Below are positions 48,351-57,758 of a DNA stretch of 64,000 bases, piece after piece (positions within the stretch are counted from its first letter, which is position 1; each line of letters starts with the position of its first letter). Below the pieces are notes generated by a model that was not told the DNA's origin, made no database searches, and was given only the letters and a program-made list of their open reading frames with translations. The DNA comes from Opitutaceae bacterium (GTDB taxonomy: Bacteria > Verrucomicrobiota > Verrucomicrobiia > Opitutales > Opitutaceae): contig JAQTYQ010000006.1 in the NCBI GenBank assembly GCA_028688225.1, forward strand, positions 62,001 to 126,000, in the 5' to 3' direction. The position numbers and the translations under genes are program-made.

Positions 48351-50849
48351 ATGCGGACCGTCGACCTCACCTCTCACTGGGAATTCCACCATCCAGAACA
48401 CCGGCGCTGGTTTCCAGCCCGGGTGCCCGGCTGCGTGCATACCGACCTGCACCGCCACGGCTTGATCCCCGATCCATTCTACGGCGTCAACGAACACCGC
48501 CTCCAATGGATCGAGCGCCTGGACTGGACGTACCGCACCGCATTCGACCTTCCGGCCGACCTGCTCCGCGAGGAGGAGGTGGAATTGGTGTGCGAGGGCC
48601 TCGACACGCTGGCCACGCTGGTGCTGAACGGCGAGACCATCGGCCGCACCGAGAACATGTTTTGCGGCTACCGCTTCCCGGTGCGATCGCAGCTCCGCCC
48701 GGGCCGGAATGTCCTCGAAGTCACCTTTGCCAACACCCTCGACTACCTGCGGGCCCACGAGGCCTGGCAGCCGGTCAAGGAGCGCAATGATCCCGTGGGC
48801 GGCCGCTCGCGCATCCGCAAGGAGCAGTGCCAGTATAGCTGGGATTGGGGTCCGCGTTTCGTGACCTGCGGCGTCTGGCGGCCGCTGCGCTTGGAAGCCT
48901 GGTCGCGCAACCGGCTCGCAGACGTGCAGGTCAAGCAGCTGCATGCCGCCGATGGCACGGTGACCCTGCTGGCCATGCCCGCGCCGACCCGGCCCGAGGT
49001 AACTGCGCGTTTCCGTGTGTCCTGTTCATTCGGAGATGCGGTCATCGGCGAGGCGGTCGGCACGGGCCCGGAGCTGTCGCTCAAGATCCCGCACCCCCGG
49101 CTCTGGTGGCCCGCGGGTCAGGGCGACCAACCCCTCTATCTGGTGCGGGTGGAACTGCTCGACGCCGCGGGCGCCGTTGCCGACATCTGGCAGCGGCGCA
49201 TCGGCCTGCGGACGGTCGAGCTGGTGCGGGAAAAGGATCCCGCCGGCGAGAGCTTCTTCTTCCGGGTCAACGGCCGGCCCATCTTTGCCAAGGGCGCGAA
49301 CTGGATTCCCGACCACGCCTTCGTCACGGAATGCACCCGCGCGAGCTACGCCGACCGGCTGCACTCGGCCGTCGGGGCGCACATGAACATGCTGCGGGTC
49401 TGGGGCGGCGGCGTCTACGAAGCCGATGATTTTTACGACTTGTGCGACGAACTCGGCCTGCTCGTCTGGCAGGACTTCATGTTCGCCTGCGCCCTGTATC
49501 CGGGCGCGCCGGAGTACTGCGAACTCGTCCGCGCCGAGGCGGCGCACCAGGTCCGGCGCCTGCGCCACCATGCCTGCCTCGCCCTCTGGTGCGGCAACAA
49601 CGAGATCCCGATGATGGACATCCTCTTCGACGTGCTGCGCCGCGACCGGGAGAAGGCGGGAAATTACGCGCGCATTTTCCACGAGGTGCTGCCCCAGGCC
49701 GTGGCCGCGCACGATGGCGTCACCCCCTACTGGCCGTCGTCGCCGTGGACGCCGCCCGAACTCTTTGCCGACGCCAATGCGCAAGGGGCCGGGGATGTGC
49801 ATTATTGGGAGGTGTGGCATGCCCGCGCCCCGGTGAAAAGCTACGAGCGGCTCGAGGTGCGGTTCTGCTCGGAGTTCGGCATGCAATCATACCCCTCCGC
49901 CGAATTGGCCGCGACCTTCTGCCCGCCGGAATCGCTGAACGTGTTCTCCCCGGTGATGGAAAGCCACCAGAAGCACGGCAGCGGCAACGCGACGATGCTG
50001 CACTACATGTCGCAGCGCTATCGCTACGCCTCCGGCTACCGCCATCTGGCGTACCTGTCGCAGCTCAACCAGGCCTGGTGCATGAAGGTCGGCATCGAGC
50101 ATTTCCGGCACCGCATGCCGTTCACCATGGGCGCCCTTTACTGGCAGATCAACGACTGCTGGCCCGTGGCCTCCTGGAGTTCGATCGAATTCGGCGGCCA
50201 GTGGAAGGCGCTGCATTACGAGGCCCGCCGGTTCTTCGCGCCCAGCCTGGTTTACCTGCACACACCCGGCGACGTGGAAATCGGCCGTTACAACCGGGTG
50301 CACAACACCATCGACGCCTACGAGATCTTCACCGTTCACGACGGACCCTCGGCCCGTCCGGCGCGCCTGGTCTGGTCGCTGCGCACCCTGGCGGGGCGGC
50401 GGCTTGGCCCCGAGCACTCCCGCGACCTCACGCTCACGCCGGGCGAGTCGGTGCAGCAGGCCGCCTGCGCGCTCACCGAGGCCGGGGCGGAGGCGACGAA
50501 AGAGAGCGTTTATCTCCGCGCGGAACTCCAGGGCGCCGGAGGCGAGGTGCTCTCGCGGCAGACCGCGCTTTTCACCGTGCCGCGATTCATCAACTTCGAA
50601 GACCCCAGGATCAGGGTCGACCTGCGCGCCGCGGCCGGCGGCGCCGTCGAGCTCACGCTCCAGAGCGTCTCCCTGGCCCCTGCCGTGGCCATCGGTTTTG
50701 GCGCCCTCGCCGTCCGGCTCTCCGACAACTGGTTCGACCTGCATGCCGGCGAGCCGCACCGGGTGACCGCCCGTCCGCCGGCGGGCGTCGGCATCGATGA
50801 TCTGCGCGCGGCCCTGACCGTCACCTCGCTCTGGCACAGTTATCAATGA
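48351..50849 (+). CDS. Beta-mannosidase, GH2 family, 832 aa
   Basis: The N-terminal sugar-binding domain (ARVPGCVHTDLHRHGLIPDP, YGVNEHRLQWIERLDWTYRT) is of the beta-mannosidase type. EQCQYSWDWGPRFVTCGVWR is conserved. The TIM barrel contains ALWCGNNEIPMM, acid/base Glu, and VRFCSEFGMQSYPS, nucleophile Glu. No signal peptide, so probably cytoplasmic or periplasm-independent. It removes terminal beta-mannose from mannan oligosaccharides, matching the mannanases nearby. ATG 48351 chosen over an upstream TTG. Confidence 0.9.
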   Translation: MRTVDLTSHWEFHHPEHRRWFPARVPGCVHTDLHRHGLIPDPFYGVNEHRLQWIERLDWTYRTAFDLPADLLREEEVELVCEGLDTLATLVLNGETIGRTENMFCGYRFPVRSQLRPGRNVLEVTFANTLDYLRAHEAWQPVKERNDPVGGRSRIRKEQCQYSWDWGPRFVTCGVWRPLRLEAWSRNRLADVQVKQLHAADGTVTLLAMPAPTRPEVTARFRVSCSFGDAVIGEAVGTGPELSLKIPHPRLWWPAGQGDQPLYLVRVELLDAAGAVADIWQRRIGLRTVELVREKDPAGESFFFRVNGRPIFAKGANWIPDHAFVTECTRASYADRLHSAVGAHMNMLRVWGGGVYEADDFYDLCDELGLLVWQDFMFACALYPGAPEYCELVRAEAAHQVRRLRHHACLALWCGNNEIPMMDILFDVLRRDREKAGNYARIFHEVLPQAVAAHDGVTPYWPSSPWTPPELFADANAQGAGDVHYWEVWHARAPVKSYERLEVRFCSEFGMQSYPSAELAATFCPPESLNVFSPVMESHQKHGSGNATMLHYMSQRYRYASGYRHLAYLSQLNQAWCMKVGIEHFRHRMPFTMGALYWQINDCWPVASWSSIEFGGQWKALHYEARRFFAPSLVYLHTPGDVEIGRYNRVHNTIDAYEIFTVHDGPSARPARLVWSLRTLAGRRLGPEHSRDLTLTPGESVQQAACALTEAGAEATKESVYLRAELQGAGGEVLSRQTALFTVPRFINFEDPRIRVDLRAAAGGAVELTLQSVSLAPAVAIGFGALAVRLSDNWFDLHAGEPHRVTARPPAGVGIDDLRAALTVTSLWHSYQ

Positions 50850-50852
50850 TCG

Positions 50853-51953
50853 ATGAACCGACGCGATTTCATCAGCAGGTCGACCGTGGCGGCAGCCGGC
50901 CTGCTGCTGGCGTCGCGGGGCGCCGCCGCTCCGGCCGGGCAGACATCAACCCAGCCGTGCATCCCCCGCCGGCGGGGCTTCAACCTGACCGAACTGCTCG
51001 GCGGCGAGCCCGGCCAGGCCTTCCGCGAATCCGATTTCGAGTGGATGGCCGGATGGGGCTTCGACTTCGCCCGGCTGCCGATGTCCTACTGGACCTGGTC
51101 CGACCGCCGGGACTGGAAGCAGATCGATGAGCGGGCGTTCGCACCGATCGACCAGGCCATCGAGTACGGCCGGCAGCACGGCATCCATGTCAACCTGGGC
51201 TTTCATCGGATTCCCGGCTACTGCGTCAACCAGCGCGAACTGGAGCCATTCCAGCTATTCGACAGCCCGCGGGAGTCGATGGCGCAGGCGCTCGATGTCG
51301 CCGTCCGGCACTGGCGGTATTTTGCCGAACGCTACCGCGGCATCCCCAGCACGCGGCTCAGCTTCGATCTGCTCAACGAGCCTCCCCGGATGAATGACCA
51401 GTCCCGTTACGTGGAAATCGTCCGGATGCTGGTCGCGGCGATCCGCGAAAAGGACCCTGACCGGCTCATCGTGGCGGACGGCGCGGACATCGGCCAGACG
51501 CCGGTGCCGAGGATCGCGGATCTCGGGCTGGTCCAGAGCACCCGCGGCTATCTGCCCAAGGCGGTCAGCCATTACACGGCCACCTGGGTGCCAAAAAACG
51601 AATTTGAGTCATTGGCGCGTCCGACCTGGCCGCTGGTCGACGCTCAGGGACAAACGTGGGACCGGGAGAAGCTCCGCCAGGAACTGATCGGCAAATGGCA
51701 GCCGCTCGCACAGCAGGGCGTCCCCATTCACGTGGGCGAATGGGGCTGCTTCAACCGCACGCCCCACGCCGTGACCCTCGCCTGGATGAGCGACCTGCTG
51801 GGGCTCTGGCAGGCCGCCGGCTGGGGTTGGGCCCTGTGGAACCTCCGCGGCGCCTTCGGCCTGGTCGACAGCGGACGGGCCGACGTCCGGTATGAGAACT
51901 TTCACGGGCACCAGCTGGACCGGAGGATGCTCGAACTGCTGATCGCCCATTGA
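50853..51953 (+). CDS. Secreted GH5-type glycanase, 366 aa
   Basis: Tat-like signal (MNRRDFISRSTVAAAGLLLA). GH5 barrel with HGIHVNLGFHRIPGYCVN, acid/base Glu in LSFDLLNEPP, and nucleophile Glu in IHVGEWGCFN. WGWALWNLRGAFGLVDSGRA near the C-terminus is typical. Cellulase or mannanase-type activity; exact substrate not evident. It begins three bases after the beta-mannosidase stop, so the two are probably co-transcribed. Confidence 0.85.
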   Translation: MNRRDFISRSTVAAAGLLLASRGAAAPAGQTSTQPCIPRRRGFNLTELLGGEPGQAFRESDFEWMAGWGFDFARLPMSYWTWSDRRDWKQIDERAFAPIDQAIEYGRQHGIHVNLGFHRIPGYCVNQRELEPFQLFDSPRESMAQALDVAVRHWRYFAERYRGIPSTRLSFDLLNEPPRMNDQSRYVEIVRMLVAAIREKDPDRLIVADGADIGQTPVPRIADLGLVQSTRGYLPKAVSHYTATWVPKNEFESLARPTWPLVDAQGQTWDREKLRQELIGKWQPLAQQGVPIHVGEWGCFNRTPHAVTLAWMSDLLGLWQAAGWGWALWNLRGAFGLVDSGRADVRYENFHGHQLDRRMLELLIAH

Positions 51954-52189
51954 CCCGGACCGGATCCCCGGCGCGCCGGGTTAACCACGGCGCTTTGGGT
52001 CTTTGCTCGACGCGCCTGTTTCCCAGCCCGTAGGAACGCTCGACCGTGGAATCGCCACCGGGCGGGCGGTGATCCATCCCTCCTGCCCCGCCGCGAACGG
52101 ACCTCGCCGGGCTTGCGATCCGTCCGCCGGCGATTTACCTCCCTCTTGCGTCGTCCCCGGACGGATTTTCCTTCCACCGACCAACCAGC
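51954..52189. other. Intergenic leader of the efflux operon
   Basis: 236 bp with no gene seen. C/T-rich near its end (GGATTTTCCTTCCACCGACC) ahead of ATG 52190. It should hold the promoter of the exporter operon. Confidence 0.35.
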
Positions 52190-53404
52190 ATGGCATCCGA
52201 ACCCAACGCGCTCGACGAACTGAAGATCCATCGCCCCGCGATCCCGTCGCGCACCCCCGGCATCGCGGTGCTGGCGGGCGCGGCCGCGATTGCGCTGCTG
52301 GCCGCCGTGGCGGTCTGGTGGTCGGGCCGGGCGCGGGCCGTGCCCGTGCGCACGGCCCCGGTGCAACCGGCGCCCGCGGGCGGCGACACCACGCTGCTCA
52401 ACGCCTCGGGCTACGTGACGGCCCGGCGGGAGGCGACCGTGTCCTCGAAGGTGACGGGCCCGATCGTCGAGGTGCTGATTGAGGAGGGCATGCGCGTGAC
52501 CGAGGGCCAGGTGCTGGCACGGATCGACGCCTCGAACGTCGAGGCCAACCACCGCCTGGCCGAGGCCCAGCTGGAATCCGCGCGCCAGGCGCTGGGCGAA
52601 ACCTCCGCCGCACTGGAGCAGGCCCGGCGGACCCTGCACCGCACGACGGAACTGGCGGCCAAGCACGTGGCCAGTCCGGCCGACCTGGACCGTGCCCGCG
52701 CGGATGCGGAAACTCTGCAGGCGCGGCTGGCCCATCAACGCGCGGACGTGAACGTGGCGGAGCACAGCCTCGGCCTGTGGCGGCAGCAGCTTGAGGACAC
52801 GGTCATCCGTGCGCCCTTCGCCGGCATCGTCACCTCCAAGAACGCCCAGCCGGGCGAAATGATCTCGCCCATGTCGGCCGGCGGCGGCTTCACGCGCACC
52901 GGCATCTGCACCATCGTGGACATGAGCTCGCTGGAGGTGGAGGTGGATGTGAACGAGAGCTACATCAACCGCGTGACACCCGGCCAGCCCGTGGTGGTCA
53001 CGCTCGACTCGTATCCCGACTGGCGCATTCCCGCCAAGGTCATCGCCATCATCCCGACCGCCGACCGCCAGAAGGCCACCGTCCGGGTGCGCGTCGGTTT
53101 CGACAGCCTCGATCCCCGGATCCTGCCCGACATGGGGCTGAAGGTCGCGTTTCAAAGCGCCGACGGGAAACAGCCCGCACGCCGCGGCGTCACCATCCCC
53201 CGGAGCGCCGTGCGCCGCATCGACGGGCGCGATGCCGTGTGGGTCGTGCGCGACAGCCGTGCCGAGCGGCGCGCGATCGCGGTCGACCTGACGCGCGGGG
53301 ACGTGGTCACGGTCTCCGGCGGGCTGGAGGCCGGCGAGCAGGTCGTGATTGAAGGACCGGAAACCCTGGCCGAGGGAGCCCGCGTGAAGGAGAAACCATT
53401 ATGA
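52190..53404 (+). CDS. HlyD-type membrane fusion protein, 404 aa
   Basis: One N-terminal membrane helix (GIAVLAGAAAIALLAAVAVW). Lipoyl halves flank a coiled-coil hairpin: ASGYVTARREATVSSKVTGP and DTVIRAPFAGIVTSKNAQPG; the hairpin includes RLAEAQLESARQALGETSAA. The beta-barrel (SSLEVEVDVNESYINRVTPG) and membrane-proximal parts follow. It is the periplasmic adaptor for the ABC exporter encoded next. Overlaps the ATPase gene by four bases. Confidence 0.88.
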   Translation: MASEPNALDELKIHRPAIPSRTPGIAVLAGAAAIALLAAVAVWWSGRARAVPVRTAPVQPAPAGGDTTLLNASGYVTARREATVSSKVTGPIVEVLIEEGMRVTEGQVLARIDASNVEANHRLAEAQLESARQALGETSAALEQARRTLHRTTELAAKHVASPADLDRARADAETLQARLAHQRADVNVAEHSLGLWRQQLEDTVIRAPFAGIVTSKNAQPGEMISPMSAGGGFTRTGICTIVDMSSLEVEVDVNESYINRVTPGQPVVVTLDSYPDWRIPAKVIAIIPTADRQKATVRVRVGFDSLDPRILPDMGLKVAFQSADGKQPARRGVTIPRSAVRRIDGRDAVWVVRDSRAERRAIAVDLTRGDVVTVSGGLEAGEQVVIEGPETLAEGARVKEKPL

Positions 53405-54099
53405 GCACAAGCGATGGCGTCCTGGTCCGCGTCCACGACGTGGAAAAAGTCTTTCACCGTGGTTCCGAGGAAATCCACGTTCTGACCGGCCTCGGCCTGG
53501 AGGTGCCGCGGGGCGAGTTTCTTGCGCTCATGGGCCCCTCGGGTTCGGGCAAATCGACCCTGCTCAACCTCATCGGCGGCCTGGACCGCGCGACCCGGGG
53601 CACGGTCGAGATCGGCGGCGAGCGGGTGGACCAGATGTCCGAGCGGAAACTCGCGGCCTGGCGCGCCCGGCACGTCGGTCTGGTCTTTCAATTCTACAAC
53701 CTGCTCCCGGTGCTGACCGCCGAGCGCAACATCGAGCTGCCGCTCCTGCTCACGCACCTGGCAAAGGCGGAGCGCCGCCGGCATGTCGAAACCGCGCTGC
53801 GCGCCGTCGGTCTGACTCATCGCGCCCGGCATTTCCCCCGCCAGCTTTCGGGCGGCGAGCAGCAGCGCGTCGGCATCGCGCGCGCGATTGTGACGGATCC
53901 CACCATCCTGCTCTGCGACGAGCCGACGGGCGACCTCGACCGCAAATCTGGCGACGAGATCCTGAGCCTGCTCCAGGCGCTCAACCGCGAGCAGGGCAAG
54001 ACCATCATCATGGTCACGCACGATCCCCATGCCTCGGCGCGGGCCAGCCGGACGGTGTACCTCAACAAGGGCCAGCTGTTCGCGGAGAACCCGGGATGA
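53401..54099 (+). CDS. ABC transporter ATPase, MacB/LolD-like, 232 aa
   Basis: Complete ATPase: Walker A GPSGSGKST, Q-loop in FQFYNLLPVLTAERNIELPL, signature LSGGEQQRVGIARAIV, Walker B ILLCDEPTGDLD, and switch His in MVTHDPHA. The Y-N-L-L-P and ENIELPL-type motif is typical of the MacB/LolD group. Coupled by ATGA to both neighbours. It powers the FtsX-type permeases downstream. Confidence 0.93.
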   Translation: MSTSDGVLVRVHDVEKVFHRGSEEIHVLTGLGLEVPRGEFLALMGPSGSGKSTLLNLIGGLDRATRGTVEIGGERVDQMSERKLAAWRARHVGLVFQFYNLLPVLTAERNIELPLLLTHLAKAERRRHVETALRAVGLTHRARHFPRQLSGGEQQRVGIARAIVTDPTILLCDEPTGDLDRKSGDEILSLLQALNREQGKTIIMVTHDPHASARASRTVYLNKGQLFAENPG

Positions 54100-55253
54100 A
54101 ATTTTTCTATCTCGTCTGGCGGAACCTGACCCGGAAGAAACTGCGCACCGCGCTCACGCTGCTTTCGATCCTGGTGGCGTTCCTGCTCTACGGCTTCCTC
54201 GGCGCCATCCGGCTGGCGTTCACGGCCGGCGTCAACATGGCCGGCGCGGACCGGCTGATCGTGCGCCACAAGGTGTCGATCATCCAGATGCTGCCGGTCA
54301 CCTACAAGGAGCGCATCGAGCGCCTGCCCGGCGTGGTGGCCGCGGCCCACCAGACGTGGTTCGGCGGGATCTACCAGGACCCGAAGAACTTCTTTGCGAG
54401 CATGCCCGTCGTGCCGGACGATTTTCTCGCGATGTATCCCGAATTGGTCCTGCCCGAGGCGCAAAAGCAGGCGTGGAACGCCAGCCGCACCGGCGCCGTC
54501 GTCGGCCGCACCACCGCCATCCGCTTCGGCTGGAAGGCGGGCGACCGCGTGGCCCTGCAGTCCCCCATCTGGCCGCGCGGCAGCCGCAACGACACCTGGG
54601 AGTTCAACATCGTGGGCATTTACGACGGGGCGAAGAAAAACACCGACACGTCGCAGTTCCTCTTCCGCTACGACTATTTCGACGAGGGGCGGCCCTGGGC
54701 GAAGGGCGAAGTCGGCTGGTACACCGTCCGCGTGCGCGATCCGGCCCAGGCCGCCGCCGTGGCCCAGGCGATCGACGCCGAGTTCGCCAATTCGGCCTAT
54801 GAGACCAAGGCGGAGCCCGAGGGAGTCTTCATGCAGGGGTTTGCCCAGCAGATCGGCGATATCGGCACGATCATGATCGCCATCCTCAGTGCGGTGTTCT
54901 TCACGATCCTGCTCGTGGCCGGCAACACGATGGCACAGTCCGTGCGCGAACGCACGGAGGAACTCGGCGTACTCAAGGCGATGGGCTTCAGCAACGAGCT
55001 CGTGCTGGCCGTCGTGCTGGGCGAATCCTTCCTCATTGCCGCCCTGGGCGGACTGACCGGGCTCGGGCTGGCCTGGCTGATCATCTCCCGGGGCAGCCCC
55101 GTGCCGGGCATGCTGCCGATTTTCTACCTGCCCACCGGTGATCTCGTCATCGGCATCGTGCTCGTGGCCGCGCTCGGATTCGTGGCAGGCATCCTGCCCG
55201 CCCTGCAGGCCGGCCGGCTGCGGATCGCGGAGGCGTTGCGGCGGCAAACCTGA
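54096..55253 (+). CDS. FtsX-type ABC permease, 385 aa
   Basis: MacB-like permease: N-terminal membrane helix (TALTLLSILVAFLLYGFLGA), large periplasmic domain (residues about 45-250), then three helices near the end with the FtsX core (MAQSVRERTEELGVLKAMGF). The final ALQAGRLRIAEALRR is typical. It works with the ATPase and a second permease as a heterodimer. ATGA overlap with the ATPase gene. Confidence 0.88.
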   Translation: MKFFYLVWRNLTRKKLRTALTLLSILVAFLLYGFLGAIRLAFTAGVNMAGADRLIVRHKVSIIQMLPVTYKERIERLPGVVAAAHQTWFGGIYQDPKNFFASMPVVPDDFLAMYPELVLPEAQKQAWNASRTGAVVGRTTAIRFGWKAGDRVALQSPIWPRGSRNDTWEFNIVGIYDGAKKNTDTSQFLFRYDYFDEGRPWAKGEVGWYTVRVRDPAQAAAVAQAIDAEFANSAYETKAEPEGVFMQGFAQQIGDIGTIMIAILSAVFFTILLVAGNTMAQSVRERTEELGVLKAMGFSNELVLAVVLGESFLIAALGGLTGLGLAWLIISRGSPVPGMLPIFYLPTGDLVIGIVLVAALGFVAGILPALQAGRLRIAEALRRQT

Positions 55254-55289
55254 GGCTGCGCCGCCGGCATCAACCCACCCTTCCCGCCC

Positions 55290-56489
55290 ATGCTCGCGCT
55301 CATCAACTGGCTCTCGCAAGTCGGGTCGATCACGCATGTCAACCTGCGGACGATCGTCGAACGCAAAGGCTCGGCGATCACCGCGGCGGTCGGCATCGCC
55401 GGCGTCGTGGCCGTGCTCGTCGGCGTGCTCTCGATCGCCGAGGGATTCCGCCAGGTGATGAGCGCCACGGGCGCGGACGACGTCGCCCTGGTTCTGCGCA
55501 GCGGCGCCGACGGGGAAATGACGAGCGGATTGGGCCGCGAGGACACCCGCCTGATCGCGGATGGCCCCGGCCTGGCGCGCGACGAGGACGGCGGGCTGGC
55601 CTCGCCCGAGTTGTTTGTCATCATCAATCTGCCGAAACGTTCCACCGGCACCGACGCGAACGTGCCGATGCGCGGCGTCGGCCCTGCCGCCTTCGCGGTG
55701 CGCGGCAATATCAAGCTGGTCGCGGGTCGCCGGTTCGAGCCGGGACGCAACGAGGTCATCGCCGGCGTGGGCGCGGCGCACGAGTTTTCCGGCCTCGATG
55801 TCGGGCACACGATCCGCCTCGGTACCTACGAATGGAAGGTCGTGGGGGTGTTCTCCGCCGGCGGCGGGGCGGCGGAGTCGGAACTCTGGACCGACGCCGC
55901 CGTCTTGCAGCCTGCGTATCACCGCGGCGATACGTTTCAGACGGTGTATGCGAAACTCAGTTCGCCGGAGAAATTCCAGGAATTCAAGGACGCGCTGACC
56001 TCCAACCCGCGGCTCAACGTCAAGATCGTCCGGCAGACCGACTTCTTTGCAGAGCAGTCCACGGTCATCATCAGCTTCATCCGCGGGCTCGGCGTGTTCA
56101 TCGCCTTCCTCATGGCCCTGGGCGCGCTGTTTGGCGCGTTGAACACGATGTACGGCGCCGTGTCGGCCCGCGTGCGCGAGATTGCCACGCTGCGGGCGCT
56201 GGGCTTTGGCGCCAGCGCGGTCATCGTTTCCGTGCTGCTGGAGTCCCTCGTGATCGCGCTCGCCGGCGGAGCGGTCGGAGGCACGCTGGCCTATGTGGCC
56301 TTCGACGGCTTCCGCGCCGCGACGATCAACTGGCAGACGTTCAGCCAGATCGCCTTCGCGTTCCGGGTGACGCCGCACCTGTTGTTCAGCGCGATCATCT
56401 GGGCCGCCGTCATCGGCCTGCTCGGCGGCCTGTTCCCCGCGATCCGCGCGGCGCGCCTGCCGGTCGCGCAGGCCCTGCGCGAAACCTGA
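55290..56489 (+). CDS. FtsX-type ABC permease, 399 aa
   Basis: Second permease of the operon, with the same layout: N-terminal helix (GSAITAAVGIAGVVAVLVGV), periplasmic domain, then the FtsX core (GAVSARVREIATLRALGFGA), and the end AARLPVAQALRET. The start follows a C-rich leader (CATCAACCCACCCTTCCCGC) 36 bp after the first permease. Together they form an exporter of unknown substrate. Confidence 0.87.
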   Translation: MLALINWLSQVGSITHVNLRTIVERKGSAITAAVGIAGVVAVLVGVLSIAEGFRQVMSATGADDVALVLRSGADGEMTSGLGREDTRLIADGPGLARDEDGGLASPELFVIINLPKRSTGTDANVPMRGVGPAAFAVRGNIKLVAGRRFEPGRNEVIAGVGAAHEFSGLDVGHTIRLGTYEWKVVGVFSAGGGAAESELWTDAAVLQPAYHRGDTFQTVYAKLSSPEKFQEFKDALTSNPRLNVKIVRQTDFFAEQSTVIISFIRGLGVFIAFLMALGALFGALNTMYGAVSARVREIATLRALGFGASAVIVSVLLESLVIALAGGAVGGTLAYVAFDGFRAATINWQTFSQIAFAFRVTPHLLFSAIIWAAVIGLLGGLFPAIRAARLPVAQALRET

Positions 56490-56586
56490 CCCAGCACTAT
56501 CCGCCTTGGGCCTTTGCCTCTGGCCCCAGGCGATGGGAAATATCTGGTCAGGGGCAACCGATCGCGCATGGTGTCTAACCTCCATC

Positions 56587-57636
56587 ATGAAGCTCTCCGT
56601 CTGGTTGCCCCTCACCCTCGTTCTCCTGTCTCCGCCGGCGGCGGAGGCGGCCCTCGCGCCGGCCAACCCCCAGGTCAACCCCCGGGCCCGCGCCGTGCTC
56701 GACTTCATCGGGAGCCTGGAGACGCGGCCGGACAAACATCTGCTCTCCGGCCAGTTCACCAATTCCGGCACGCTGGTGAGCATGGAGTTGCCGGAAAAAA
56801 TCCACCAGCAGACGGGACGCTGGCCGGCGCTGATCGGCGTGGACTACGCCGACTTCTACGACCCCACGGACGCCCAAAGGTGCAACCTCTCCCCCCGCGT
56901 GCCAAATCAGGCGGCGATCGCCTATTGGCGCGCGGGCGGACTGGTGACGGTCTGCGCCCATCTCTACAATCCGGCCAATCCCGCGGGCGGCGGTCTGCGC
57001 GACCAGGGCGTCGATCTCGCCGAACTGCTCGCGCCGGGCACCGCCACCCACCAGCGGTGGATGAAGGAACTCGATGAACTGGCGGCGGGCCTGCAGGAGC
57101 TCAAGGAGGCGGGCGTGGTTGTGCTGTGGCGCCCCTTCCACGAGATGAACGGCGGGTGGTTCTGGTGGGGGAAAAAGGATCCGGCGATCTTCATCCGCGT
57201 CTGGCGGCACATGTTCGACTACTTCACCAAGGACAAGGGCCTGGATAACCTGCTGTGGGTTTACGGTCCCAACCACGGCGACCACACCGCGGACTACTAT
57301 CCGGGCGACGCTTACGTGGATGTGGTCGGGCTCGACGCCTACACCGATGACGTCGATCAGGACCATATCAAGGGGTACGCCGAGGTGGCGCGCCTGCCCA
57401 AGCCCTTCGGCTTTACCGAATATGGTCCGCACGGCCCCAAGGATCCACCAGGCGACTATGATTACCGGCGCTTCATTCCGGCTCTGCAGGCCCACTTCCC
57501 CCGCGCGACCTTCTTCATGATCTGGAACGACAAATGGTGCCCCGCGCACAATTTCCACGCCAGGGAGTTTTTTGAGCATCCCTGGATGGCAAACCGCGAA
57601 GACCTGCCGCCCGGGCTGGCCGGCGGCACACCGTAG
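56587..57636 (+). CDS. Secreted beta-mannanase, GH26, 349 aa
   Basis: Signal peptide (LPLTLVLLSPPAAEA). GH26 motifs: HLLSGQFTNSGTLVSMELPE, IGVDYADFYD, acid/base Glu in VVLWRPFHEMNGGWFWWG, NLLWVYGPNHGDHTADYYPG, and nucleophile Glu in KPFGFTEYGPHG. It cleaves beta-1,4-mannan backbones outside the cytoplasm. ATG 56587 starts the signal peptide. A close paralog follows in tandem. Confidence 0.88.
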   Translation: MKLSVWLPLTLVLLSPPAAEAALAPANPQVNPRARAVLDFIGSLETRPDKHLLSGQFTNSGTLVSMELPEKIHQQTGRWPALIGVDYADFYDPTDAQRCNLSPRVPNQAAIAYWRAGGLVTVCAHLYNPANPAGGGLRDQGVDLAELLAPGTATHQRWMKELDELAAGLQELKEAGVVVLWRPFHEMNGGWFWWGKKDPAIFIRVWRHMFDYFTKDKGLDNLLWVYGPNHGDHTADYYPGDAYVDVVGLDAYTDDVDQDHIKGYAEVARLPKPFGFTEYGPHGPKDPPGDYDYRRFIPALQAHFPRATFFMIWNDKWCPAHNFHAREFFEHPWMANREDLPPGLAGGTP

Positions 57637-57758
57637 GCCCGCGGTGGCGATCGCCGGCTACAGTTTCTCCTCGGTCAGGGACTGTTCGCCCGCCAGAGGT
57701 GGTCGGAAATTACTGGCCCTGGGGCAGCTGGCCGCGACCATGGTGTCTAAAAGACATC

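Noticed and set aside
53817-56783. 988-codon leftward open frame
   Set aside because: Antisense to the ABC exporter operon; rich in Arg/Gly/His without domains.
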